From Plantago elongata (Eukaryota; Streptophyta; Magnoliopsida; Lamiales; Plantaginaceae), in the NCBI GenBank assembly GCA_036897095.1, contig JAYMSP010001049.1:1-36920 (forward strand): a stretch of 36,920 nucleotides of DNA, in the 5' to 3' direction. Below, piece after piece: positions 23,001-32,942 of the stretch. The notes beneath the pieces were generated by a model. The model did not search any database. It was given only the letters and a program-made list of their open reading frames with translations, and was not told where the DNA came from. The translations under genes were made by a program, and so were the position numbers. Position 1 is the first letter of the stretch. Each line of letters starts with the position of its first letter.

Positions 23001-26000
23001 TTTCTTCCTGCATGATGAAGTATGAACAATGTTGAAGATATCAGGAAAAATACAGGAAGTCAGTTCCGAATATAGGTCGGAACTTGGAACACTAACATAC
23101 AAATACTGCAGTTGTAGGTACCTCAACACTTGAGACAGTTACACTCCCCTAGACAAGCACTTCTTCTACCTTCTCTCTGTATCTAAATTAAAGATAGTGC
23201 ATAAGTAATAACTTGAATAAGTTTCTTAATTGAAACAAGGTTTAAACTTCAACAAAAAATTAATACAGGAAAATACTACAATAACCTGTTCGGGAGGCAC
23301 TCATGATGGAACAGAATGCGACAGAGTGTGTTATTCCTCTTATTCTTGTGTGGTGCTGTGATATTTCTAGTCTTCTGTCGGCACTTCAAGACATCAAATT
23401 TCAGTGTAAAAAATTTGGTCTAATTAAGGTAACTTGTGGCACACCATAACCATAAAGCGCAACTAAGTTCATGATAAAGAACTCCAATGTCTAAGATGCT
23501 TATCACTGCTACTACAAAACAGAGGGGCCAACTGTATTTCATAGATTGCTAATCGCTGCAGTTTACAATAATAAATCAATGAAAAAATGCCATATTAGAA
23601 TTAGGACAATCATTGTGTTGTTATATGTAATAATACCTCAAGGGTGCTTATAAAACAGTCAAATCCAACCACCCTAAAAATGATGTCATAAGACTGTCAA
23701 ATTTACATAGAAACAGATGTGTAAATCGGTTTGTGTCCTGTTATAGGCTAGAATCTTCCGTTTTCCACCAGAAAATCATGCAGAGACATCCGTGCAAACA
23801 AAAGGAGAGCAAGTAAATTGTAACTGCAGATATTGGCCCCTTTATTTTCTTGCAAAATTCAGATTGAAAAGAAAGTGTCATTTTTGCACCAGGATACAAT
23901 AGCAGAGTCAATTCACAGAGCATAAACAGTGGTGGGGGGAACAACAGCAGCAACAACAACTAACAGAGACCCTCAACCTTTCTCCATCTAGGAAACAACC
24001 ACATAAAAAATAACATAAAATCAATCCCCGATTGGAATTCTTACCTCAAAAAATTAACGGAATTTATTTGTGCCTTTTTTCTAATCAATCTAACCGGCAA
24101 GTTCACAATATGGATTTGTACTCGGTGAAGAACTCTCGGTCAGAAATTATTCTAGAATTGAAAATGTTGGCTGCTCAATAGTTTGGCTATAGAGTGATGG
24201 TTTGCTCTCTCGAATGAGCGTTTATATACTCGTCAATTAGGGCAAAATATATCAATGTTGCTTTATTCCCTCCATAAGGATCCGGTTTAAAAAAGAAAAG
24301 CCACATTAAATTATATTGGCAACATTAATTTCTGCGCATAAACCTTGATATCCACACGCTTTTGCCAATACAGCGTGAAAGCAAAAAAGAATAGAATGAT
24401 TTCCCCAACACAAAGAAAGAACAATCCTGTCCATGTGACAACGTAAGGGCCACATTTCCGTAGCTAACAACCTACAGGACTAAACGTGAAATTGTCCCTA
24501 ACAAAAACACAGCACCAATGGTGTCTGGAGATGAGGCACACTGTTCTCCTGAACCTTTCCCCACTATGTTCACGACAATTTACCCTATTACAGGTTCCAC
24601 TTAAACCCTATCTATTATCTCCTTTAATAACCATAACGCACAAGTGAATATCGATGTTGCCAATTAAGTGCAAGGTTAAATCCTTAATCAGGTGACCATG
24701 TAACCATCAACTCTTCCACCGTTTAACAATTCCATAATCTCAATATAGATTCATGAGAATCCATATCGATTACAATTTACGCTATTACAGCTCCCACTTA
24801 AACTCGTATCAATTATCTCCCGTGAATGTGAATGCCAATGTTAACAAGATATAAAGTGGCACTCAGCAGCAGAAAGAAGTATGACCGTTCATCAGATTAA
24901 CACTAAATCATGTTTCTACATATAACAATTTAATGATCCTAGTATAGATTCACTATATCCAGACATCATATTACTAAGTCAACAAGGCATACATACAGTT
25001 TCCACTCAAACTTGTAACGATTATCTCGGGATGATTATCTCCATCAAAACCATAACACGTAATGACGTAAGTGAATGACAATGTCAACATTTCAGTGCAA
25101 AGGTATAAATCAGCAATCAAAGGAGAATGAAATATAACCGTTAATCAGGTAAGCACATAATCATCTTCCCTCCATATAATAGTTCCACATTCCTAGTGTA
25201 GATTCACTCTTTTCTCACCCATATTACTAATTTAATAATAAATACATCAACCCAAATTCACACCATTACAGTTCCCACTCAAACTTGTAATAATTATCTC
25301 CATTAATAATCTATAACACATAAGTGAACAACAATGTTAACATTTCAGTGCAAGGTATAAACCGGCACTCAGAAGAGAATAAAATATAACACATTTAATC
25401 AGGTAAGCACATAATCATCTTTCCTCCATATAATAGTTACACAATCCTAGTATAGATTCACTCCTTTCTCACCCATATTACTAATTCAATAACACACATC
25501 AACCTAAATTAACTAACTCTATTACAGTTCCCATGAATCAGGTAAGCACGTAATCATCTTCCCTCCATAAAACAGTTCCACCATCCTAGTATAGACTTAC
25601 TCTTTCCCCATAGTACTAACTCACTTATACATACAATTAGAGTTCCACATCTAACGATTATAGCCAACAAACAATCCATAACATGTACGTAGACGTCAAT
25701 GTTAAAATCGCAATGCAATTGTTGAATTTGCACTAATAAATACTCCCTGTCTAAGAAAGCCTTAATGAGGTAAACACAAATCTTCTTCTTCATCCATTCA
25801 ACAGTTGAATATACATGGACTCTTTACAAACACTAGATTAGTAGATTAGCAAGTGAGTGACACGCATGAACTGAAATTGAAAACCTACCTACCTAACCCT
25901 AGCAAATAGCATATGATTGAGTTCCGTACCGTAAGAACAATGGCAAGTGTTTGAATTCCGTTACAGCAAATAAGTAGTAGTATTGAAAAGTATACCTGAC

Positions 26001-26081
26001 CTGATAGCAGCAAGTATTTCCATCCGGTGGATCGTAAATCCGGCTAATTCCGTGCAATCTCCTCGCTGAGTTAACCGTCAT
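20070..26081 (-). CDS. CDCA7-like zf-4CXXC_R1 protein, paralogue with decayed zinc finger
   Basis: Twelve exons (minus): 26081-26001, 23383-23286, 23182-23097, 23007-22860, 22780-22577, 22110-21968, 21871-21686, 21556-21466, 21360-21192, 20731-20627, 20536-20437 and 20163-20070. Each matches an exon of the intact copy at 27815-32738. Exon 1 keeps SRIYDPPDGN and a CxxC. Exon 2 keeps CRQKT but ITAPHKNKRNN and LFHHE replace the cysteines of ACK and FCHKC. Exon 3 is 86 nt, not 87: a single-base loss after VEEV gives a stop, and another stop (TGA) lies in the ancestral frame. Exons 4-12 are open and in frame: KKRGCQPTGLLINT, a DDT-like FSEFCSVFGE and LQDIFHG, a WSD-like DQGQAYWKLGSLGKADMLCQ, and a basic C-terminus (NKRKVEETARRKVMKEH). 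It is either a pseudogene or, if exon 3 is skipped (frame-neutral), a protein lacking the zinc finger. A GC-AG intron follows exon 5. Confidence 0.75.
21025..21115 (+). mobile_element. tRNA-derived SINE
   Basis: Short SINE in intron 9 of the 20070-26081 gene, antisense to it. It has an A-box-like GCAGCTCAGTTGGTAAGAC, a B-box GGTTCGAGTCA (21082-21092), and an A-tail at about 21108-21115. It is flanked by ATGACCCTACATCA (21011-21024) and ATGATCCTACATCA (21116-21129), a 14-bp target-site duplication with one mismatch. The intron of the tandem paralogue (around 28680-28730) lacks it, so insertion most likely followed the gene duplication. Confidence 0.85.
23384..26000. other. Intron 1 of the decayed CDCA7-like copy
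   Basis: A 2.6-kb intron, about twice the length of the equivalent intron in the other copy (31176-32537). The extra length is largely the tandem repeat at about 24480-25790. No exon or gene is recognised in it. Confidence 0.65.
24480..25790. repeat. ~210-250-bp intronic tandem repeat, about six units
   Basis: Landmark AATCAGGTAAGCAC or close variants occurs near 24687, 24893, 25144, 25396, 25538 and 25765. Between them recur CACTCAAACTTGTAA, AACATTTCAGTGCAAGGTA, AATATAAC and ATCCTAGTATAGATTCACT. Two units (25144-25538) are the most alike; the spacing 25396 to 25538 is short and looks like a deleted unit. A single related stretch (AGAGTTCCCACTTG through CAAACTGGCACTAA) is present in intron 1 of the other gene copy at about 32010-32127, so the array probably expanded after duplication. 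Confidence 0.75.
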
Positions 26082-26121
26082 AGTGTCCGCCCGGCGAACT
26101 TAATTAGCTATTTTGAGGGAA

Positions 26122-26129
26122 ATTCCCGC
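26122..26129 (+). promoter_or_regulatory. E2F-type site upstream of the decayed CDCA7-like copy
   Basis: ATTCCCGC, matching the plant E2F consensus WTTSSCSS, about 40 bp upstream of the ATG at 26081 (minus-strand gene). The other copy has the same core in AAATTCCCGCC. Confidence 0.5.
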
Positions 26130-26130
26130 C

Positions 26131-27814
26131 AAGTGCTTAGTGAATTGATCAAATAGGCAGTTATGTATTTTGGGGGTTTCGCAATGTGCCTTCTAAATTC
26201 ATATAAACGGAAGTTACACAACTAAACCAACCTTACTGTTGTAAAAACCATCAGGCTGTGGGAGAGACAAAAATAAGGAAGAAGAAGGAGAAGAATAGAA
26301 CAGAATAGGGACAGGACTCAGGATGACTCGTTAATATTTTTTTAGCTTTTCCATGACCAACAGGTGACCACGAGTTCACACAAATAAACACAAACTGTGC
26401 AAAAAAGATTTATGTCAGCATATAATTCAAAATTATATCCATAATTATCTACGTCGGGTCAAAGAGTAGGAATTCCGTTCATTAATGATCCGGATTGGTA
26501 CATTATTTATAATTTATAATTAATTCGTAGTTAAATTTAAAGATGATTAACTAAATAAAGTTAAATGAAAAATATGAAATATGATGAAGGAAGCAATAGT
26601 TATTGGGGTTTACATTTTGCTATTTGAAAAAGAAAATATTTTACGGAGAAAGAACTTGATAACTCATAAACTAGTTTATCGTGCAATTTGATAGACTGTA
26701 TTGTACGATTATTTGGATCCTACACTTTAGTGATATGACAAGTTTCATATTTGAAAAAAAGAGGCTACGTGAACAAAATAATTATTAAGGAATAGTGTAG
26801 TAACAAAGTAATAACATATACTTCCTCCATCCCGATAAATTAAACATAAAAATTTTTAATATTATTTTAATGCAGTCAATTGTGTATTGTTATAATATGA
26901 ATATTTTTAACTTACTATATTGCCATTTAAATTAGTAGTCCATTTTGTTATATCCAAATTTACATCTATCTTTTCCTTTCCTATATCATCATTTACCCAC
27001 AATTTTAGGTAATGTAAAAAATGAGAATCTGAGAATATACTGAAATTCGAACTAAAAACTAGCAAATTAATTTATACTTGTTCTCGTTCCTGGTTGAAAC
27101 TTAAGTAGAAGGTGAAAATGGATAATTTATACCATGAGGAAATTGATACATCACATGTACACCATAAATGAAATACCTATAGAGAATCAATTAATTAGAT
27201 TCAAATCACTTAGTTCCAAGCTAATGGATTGAAATTTGCTCCAATTAATTTTGAAATGGGTTATCACTATAATATTAAGTGCACACTAGTGAATGGATAA
27301 TTAAATGTGCGATAGCTGTATGAAAGTTATACATAACACGAATATAGCAATCAGACAAAGATAGTTAATGGTAAATACTTATAGATGATTAGAATATGCA
27401 CTATTATTTTGTGTAGTGTTAATATTACTAAGATAAAAGCTATGCAAATAATTTGTAATATGAAGTGTAATGATTTCATCAGATAGTCAATGACAAACTA
27501 TAACTTAAAATGTTAAACATCCCCATAGTAGATGGGGGACTAAGCTCAGTTCATTCTTCCTAATACAGACCATTCTAATACAGAGAGGATGTGTCATTAG
27601 ACGGTAATGTGTCTAACAATCGAATGGGTATAGTTTTAAGGGGTGTATAACCGTCAAGGTCTAATACAAGTCTCTTACGTACAGAATACATTACAGAACT
27701 TACTTAGGCTATTTCTAATATGTCCTTCACTCAATACGAACAAGTATTCTCTGAGTAATAGTCACCATCTACAATGACCTTCTGCCGTTCTTCCACTTTC
27801 AGTGATTTGAGGCT
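26131..27814. other. Spacer between the tandem CDCA7-like genes
   Basis: About 1.7 kb holding the promoter of the 20070-26081 gene and the 3' region of the 27815-32738 gene. TACTTCCTCCATCCCG at about 26820-26835 resembles one Stowaway-type end, with no partner found. No other gene or element is recognised. Confidence 0.55.
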
Positions 27815-30800
27815 ATCATTCAGGCGAATTCACAGAATCGGTCTCTTTTCGTCTTTTATGCTCTTTCTTGGCTTTTATCTGGGCTCTCTCTTCAGCTTTC
27901 CTCTTTTCTCTGCAAGCATAGAGTGTCACGTGATGCATGAAAACGGAACTAGAGAAAAAAGTTAATACTTATAAGCAACTACGACGAAATACTCAGTATA
28001 AGGTTAAGTTATAAGCTTTCATCAAGTACATTTCCTATCAAAAATCAAGGGATAATCCGAGAGTGGTTGAGAATGCATAGTAGCCAGAACTCAGCTCTGT
28101 GGACAAACATAATGTGAATATGTAACTGAACTGTGCTTGAGTTGTGAAAAAGCTCGTACCTTAAGAAATGGTCATGCTTCTCTATCAGCTTTTCCCCTTC
28201 AGTATCTATGCACGACCACTCCTCATCCCGAGTATCACTATCATCGCCCTTCCCGATCTCTGTAAGTTAAGGAAAACGTTTAAGCACAAATACAATGCTG
28301 GAACCAAATAAAAGGAAACAAAGTGAATAATGCCGAGAAATCACTTTGGCATAGCATGTTTGCCTTCCCAAGAGCGTTCAGTTTCCAGTATGCTTGACCT
28401 TGGTCAACGAGGATTGCCTCAGCTCTGACAGCATCTGGATATTGATTATCTGCAACACGAAGCAAATTACATTGCAAAATGAACAGTTGAGATACTATGT
28501 GCATCTATCTACGTAACTGAAGTAGAGATATGAAATATGTAATTGATTAGGATGAATATAATCCATAAATTTTGTATAGCAATAGTAGAATTTTCATTAT
28601 GTTGCTAAGGCCTAAGGTCTATGACATGTTTATATAGAGAATTAAACTTTAAAATTTATTACTGCTTTTAATAAATGATGGCCCTCACACTACATCAATC
28701 AACGTTCAATTGTTCTTGAACTTAAAATATTGGTCTTCAAGAAGTAAATCACTACTTACGGTTCAGAATAAGGCACTTTGACTCTAGGACCTTGTCGTGA
28801 GCTAGTTTCAACTTGGGCTTCAGACGAGAGACAATGGCTTCATACTTTGCAATTGAAAGAGGGCCCCCATTATTAGCCTCAATTGCTGTAGTCATATGAT
28901 TTTTTTGTTGAGTCTTCAAATTGTTCTCCTGTATGAAAGATGGATAGTTGATGGTAAATATCTAAAGGCTTAAGTTCTATAAGAAGCAACTGTATATTAA
29001 AAAGAGTACTATTACTCTATTAGTAAACATCTCTAATGATTTTACCTCGTCTCTCGCAGCCTTAAGCTTTTCCCTAGCTTCCTTGACACGGTCAGCAAAC
29101 TCTTCATTCTGTTCTTCCATCCAGTTCCTGACCTTACTACACACAGAAGAGAAAAAAATAAGGGAAAGAGGTTAAGACATCAAGGTATGTTAATATTCCA
29201 AGGAAGAAAAAGAGGGACATGCAAAACTTAAAAAATTATAGAGGTCCTTACTCCAGTCCAAGAACTTCATCACACAGAACATTCAAGAGCCTAAGTTTTT
29301 GCGACTCATCTAAAGTCTCATAATCAGGTAGGTTATCTAGTAATTCAAGCCCATGTCTTTTTAGAACCTCTTCAGATCCAGACAAGCATTCTTTTAGCAC
29401 ATTCAACCATGATATTTTCCCATACATTGTTAATTGTGCACATCTGCATTAAAAAAGGAAAAAAGTTATTTCAACTGTTAGCGGCGAAAACTCACGTGCC
29501 AATTTATTAGAGAATAGAGAGTCATCTGTACTTTTCTCCCTGCTCTTCTTTTATGAAAGATAGCAGATCCATATGGAACTGTACAGTTGTAGAAATTTTT
29601 CCTCTCCGTCCAGTCCGCCCATGAAAGATGTCTTGGAGGACATGCTCAGCACGTCCCTTCTTGATATGAAGAACCTGTTGATCAAAGAACCAAAAGTACA
29701 GGGAGAACATGAGGAAAATGGTTGGGCATTGAATGTCTATTTTTAAAAATAATAAAAATCCGTACATACACTTATTTAAGGCACATGCAAATGCTATTAG
29801 TACTTCCTAATCACAAATAGACAAAGCAACAATATTCAAATACTTTTGAAAATATAATTAGAAGTAAACAAGATAAATATATAAAACACTTGCCTCTCGA
29901 AAAACAGAGCAGAATTCTGAAAACTGCAACGCGTTACCAGTATCCTGTGCAGGCACCTCGATTCCAGACACAGTTGCCAACTCTTTCCCCAAAGGCAATG
30001 GCTCGGGGAGAGAACCAGAATAACCATTCACAGTTTCTGTAGGAACTGATATTGATTTTTTATTAAAGGTCTCTAAATGACTTTCCTCGGCGACATCACC
30101 TCCACACTTAAGTTCAGCCTGGTTGGATACTTCACGAGAAGTTTGAAGTTTTCTGGGACTCGTCCTCTTGGCTAACGTGGCATCATTTCTTGCTTTCTTT
30201 GGCTTCTTAAGAACAGATTCACTGTCATTTTTTCCCTGGTTAACTCCAATAACACCAGTGTCCTTAACGGTATCTATAGCCGTACACACGTCCTGGTGTG
30301 CCTTCATTTTCTCCGTGTCATTTATTGCTTTCTTTGGTTTCTTAACAACAGACTCAACGGCATTTGCTCCCTTGTTAACTGCAACATTACCAGTGTCATT
30401 AATTGTATCTAGAGCTCTAGATACCGCGTGTTCTCCCTTTCTCTTCTCAGTGACTTTCACCTTCACCGCCCTTTTTGACTCCTTTGTAACTATATTAAGT
30501 AAAACTGCACCATCTTTCTCATCTAGGGAATTATCTTTTATAGTATTTTCTGATGAAACCAAAGTTTCCTGTTAAATAGCATAAATAGAATTATTATATA
30601 AGATCATGAGTGGCTGTAATACATGCAGAACAATACAACTTAACCAATGTGTTTACCTTTGTTGGCGAGGTGACTGTATCTGGTGCAGGATTTTCACACT
30701 TGGATTGTTCCCCTCCTTTAAGAAGCATCTCAGAAACAGATGAATATCCGGCTGCCTTGGCAGTATTGATAAGGATACCAGTCGGCTGAAAACCTCTTTT

Positions 30801-32738
30801 TTTCCTGTATGATGAAGTATGGATATGGAAATGTTTATATCATGAAAAACTGGCAATCAATTACAAAATAAGCTGAAAACACTGACATGCAGAAACTGCA
30901 GTTGCAAATGCCTCGGCACCTGGGACAACTCCACTCCCCAAGACCAGTCACTTCTTCTGCTTTCTCCCCGTATCTAATTTTATGATTAATCACAAGTCAG
31001 TAATAAGTAGAATATTTTCTTAATTAAAACAAGGTTTTGTCTGCGGAAAACATCTATAAAGAAAATGCAAATATAACCTGTTTAATAGGCATTTATGGCA
31101 AAACATAATAGGACATGGTTTGCCATTCCTCTGACCCTTGCACGCTGCTGTGAAATCTCTAGTCTTCTGTCGGCACTTCAATACATAATATTCCAGTGTG
31201 AGCGATGCTTAGTCTAATTTAGGTCAATTTTGGCACGCCATAATCATAAAACAGTAAAACACAACCATTTTTATGATAAAGAACTCAAATAATAAATCAG
31301 CAACATGTTAGAGAACATAATGGATCAGTGTTTTCATCTAAAATAATTACCCTGAATATGCTGGCATAAGATGCTAGAGAACATAATGGATCAGTGTTTT
31401 CATCTAAAATAATTACCCTGAATATGCTGGCATAAGACAGTCAGTCACGCTCAGATATACATAGGATGGTAAACAAAAAATATTATGTTTGTTCTTCTAT
31501 TATTCCATCCTTTTCTTTTCGCCCACTTGAATCTTTAATTTCTACCTGAAAATCATGTCGGGGCGAACACAGATGCAAAGGAGGATTGAATAAAATGTGT
31601 TCCACGGAATGGCTTGTCTTAAAAAAGTTTTAAAAAATATACGTGAATGAGTGGTTATATATTACTGTCAATTAGGGCAAACAAAACCAACATGACTTTC
31701 CACCCGGAAACCTCAATCTCCTAACTTCTGTAATCTAACTCACGCATAAAGTTTTCTTGAAAAGTGTCAAAACTGGCGCGAAAAAAATAAATAAAATTAA
31801 AGATTAGCCAATTCAAATAACAATTGGTGTCCACAGCCCAACGTAAATGGCACTGCTTGCGGCTAAAAACTTACACAACTAAATAAGAAATACACTCTCG
31901 TAGTCATATGAACACAGAGCATCAATGGTGTATACAGATGGAAGCACATTATCAATTTCATAAACCCTGCTCGACCGAGCATGTCGATTTCATACACTAT
32001 GCACCATTAGAGTTCCCACTTGAAAAATGATAATAAACCTTATCAGTTATCTTCATAAACAATCCATAACTCAGCAAGTAAATCTATATCTTAACAACTC
32101 ATTGCCAAATTACAAACTGGCACTAAGGGCCTGATTGTTATAGAATTTGAATGGATATTTGGTAGATTTTGGTGTAATTGTGTTTGGAATGGAATTGAAA
32201 TGGGGTATTTGAAGTGTATTTTAAGTCAAATCAATGTTCATCGAGCCAAATAGACCGATTTTAATCCCATGACAAACAGCCCCTAGCATGGGATTAAAAT
32301 CGGTTAATCTGGCAATCTGGCATAATAAGTCAATTCACACCATCAGACCACCAATTCAAAACCCAAAAGCTAGCATTTTTCAAATCCGTACCAACAACAA
32401 AATCCAATCGACTCAGAAAACAATAAAAACTCAAAAAATGAAATCCAATCCACACAGATAAAACAATAACAGCTCAATAACGAAATCCAATCAAGAAAAC
32501 AAAACAGCTCTTTCAAATTAGTAGCAAAAAATTGTACCTGATGGCAAGATTTGCCATCCGTGGAATCGTAAATCCGGCCATGGATCATACGTACTCCAGG
32601 GGATTTATTCCTCTTCGGCACAGGAGGAACAACTTCCTCCGATTTGATCGGGTCGTTCTCCTTGGAGGCCTCATCGTTCTTCTTCTTGGAAGGTAAGCTC
32701 TTCTTCTGCTTGCCAATTGAACAAGAATCAACCGCCAT
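27815..32738 (-). CDS. CDCA7-like zf-4CXXC_R1 zinc-finger protein, intact
   Basis: Twelve exons (minus): 32738-32538, 31175-31078, 30973-30887, 30804-30657, 30568-29894, 29674-29532, 29443-29252, 29136-29046, 28928-28760, 28449-28345, 28259-28160 and 27908-27815. The coding length is 2103 nt, 700 residues, with phases consistent throughout. A Lys/Glu-rich N-terminus (about 1-50) is followed by GRIYDSTDGKSCHQCRQKT and eleven cysteines at 65, 68, 79, 88, 93, 96, 116, 119, 123, 125 and 128, including CPRCRGICNCSFC. This is the zf-4CXXC_R1 finger of the CDCA7/MAOA-repressor R1 type. Residues 230-319 are two 45-residue repeats. FSEFCSVFREVLHIKKGRAE (394-413) starts a DDT-like helical region, and DQGQAYWKLNALGKANMLCQ (about 617-636) looks WSD/WHIM-like. 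A basic coiled tail ends the protein. CDCA7 proteins act in the nucleus with HELLS/DDM1; for this longer plant type that role is inference. The intron after exon 5 is GC-AG. Confidence 0.9.
30146..30415 (-). repeat. In-frame 135-bp tandem duplication in exon 5
   Basis: Two 45-codon units, 30415-30281 (ALDTINDTGNVAVNKG...KKPKKAIND) and 30280-30146 (AIDTVKDTGVIGVNQG...KKPKKARND). They encode residues 230-274 and 275-319 of the intact CDCA7-like protein, each ending in a Lys-rich KKPKKA patch. The equivalent exon of the other copy is 68 codons against 225 here. Confidence 0.9.
31311..31437. repeat. 66-bp direct tandem duplication in intron 1
   Basis: GAGAACATAATGGATCAGTG starts at 31311 and again at 31377. 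About 61 consecutive bases are identical between the units, so the event is recent. It lies in intron 1 of the intact CDCA7-like gene. Confidence 0.95.
31771..31785 (-). promoter_or_regulatory. E2F-like TTTCGCGCC in intron 1
   Basis: On the gene's own strand the motif TTTTCGCGCC lies in intron 1 of the intact CDCA7-like gene. It matches the canonical E2F site TTTSGCGC. It sits about 950 bp downstream of the start codon, so its relevance is uncertain. Confidence 0.35.
32127..32283. mobile_element. Tourist-like MITE (157 bp)
   Basis: The left end is GGGCCTGATTG, and the right end on the complementary strand is GGGGCTGTTTG. Flanks are TAA (32124-32126) and TAG (32284-32286), an imperfect PIF-type trinucleotide duplication. 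It lies in intron 1 of the intact CDCA7-like gene, and no equivalent is seen in the other copy. Confidence 0.65.
32254..32304. repeat. Perfect 18-bp inverted repeat, 15-base loop
   Basis: ACCGATTTTAATCCCATG (32254-32271) and its exact complement CATGGGATTAAAATCGGT (32287-32304). One arm is inside the MITE at 32127-32283 and the other outside it, so this may be a partial inverted copy of the MITE end. Confidence 0.95.
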
Positions 32739-32934
32739 CACTGTCCGAGCTTGATAGCACAATGGTCTCCGATATCCAGGGAAATGCTCTGCAACTTTCT
32801 CGCCTGTTTCTGATTCTGAACAGGTAGGATAGAGAAAGTGAATTTAGTAGAGAAGAATTTGAAGGGATTCTGAAAATGGAGATTTCGATTTGAGCGGCAA
32901 TTGAAATTTTGCAGAAAAATTTTGTCCTTTTCAA

Positions 32935-32942
32935 ATTCCCGC
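32935..32942 (+). promoter_or_regulatory. E2F-type site upstream of the intact CDCA7-like gene
   Basis: ATTCCCGC within CAAATTCCCGCC, about 200 bp upstream of the ATG at 32738. It has the same core and flanking A/T as the site before the other copy, which suggests it pre-dates the duplication. E2F control would fit a gene needed in S phase. Confidence 0.5.

Noticed and set aside
29836-30575. Plus-strand 135-codon frame and the read-through tail SVLYIYLVYF of the minus-strand frame
   Set aside because: The plus-strand frame is antisense to coding exon 5, and the minus-strand tail runs through the GC donor into the intron.
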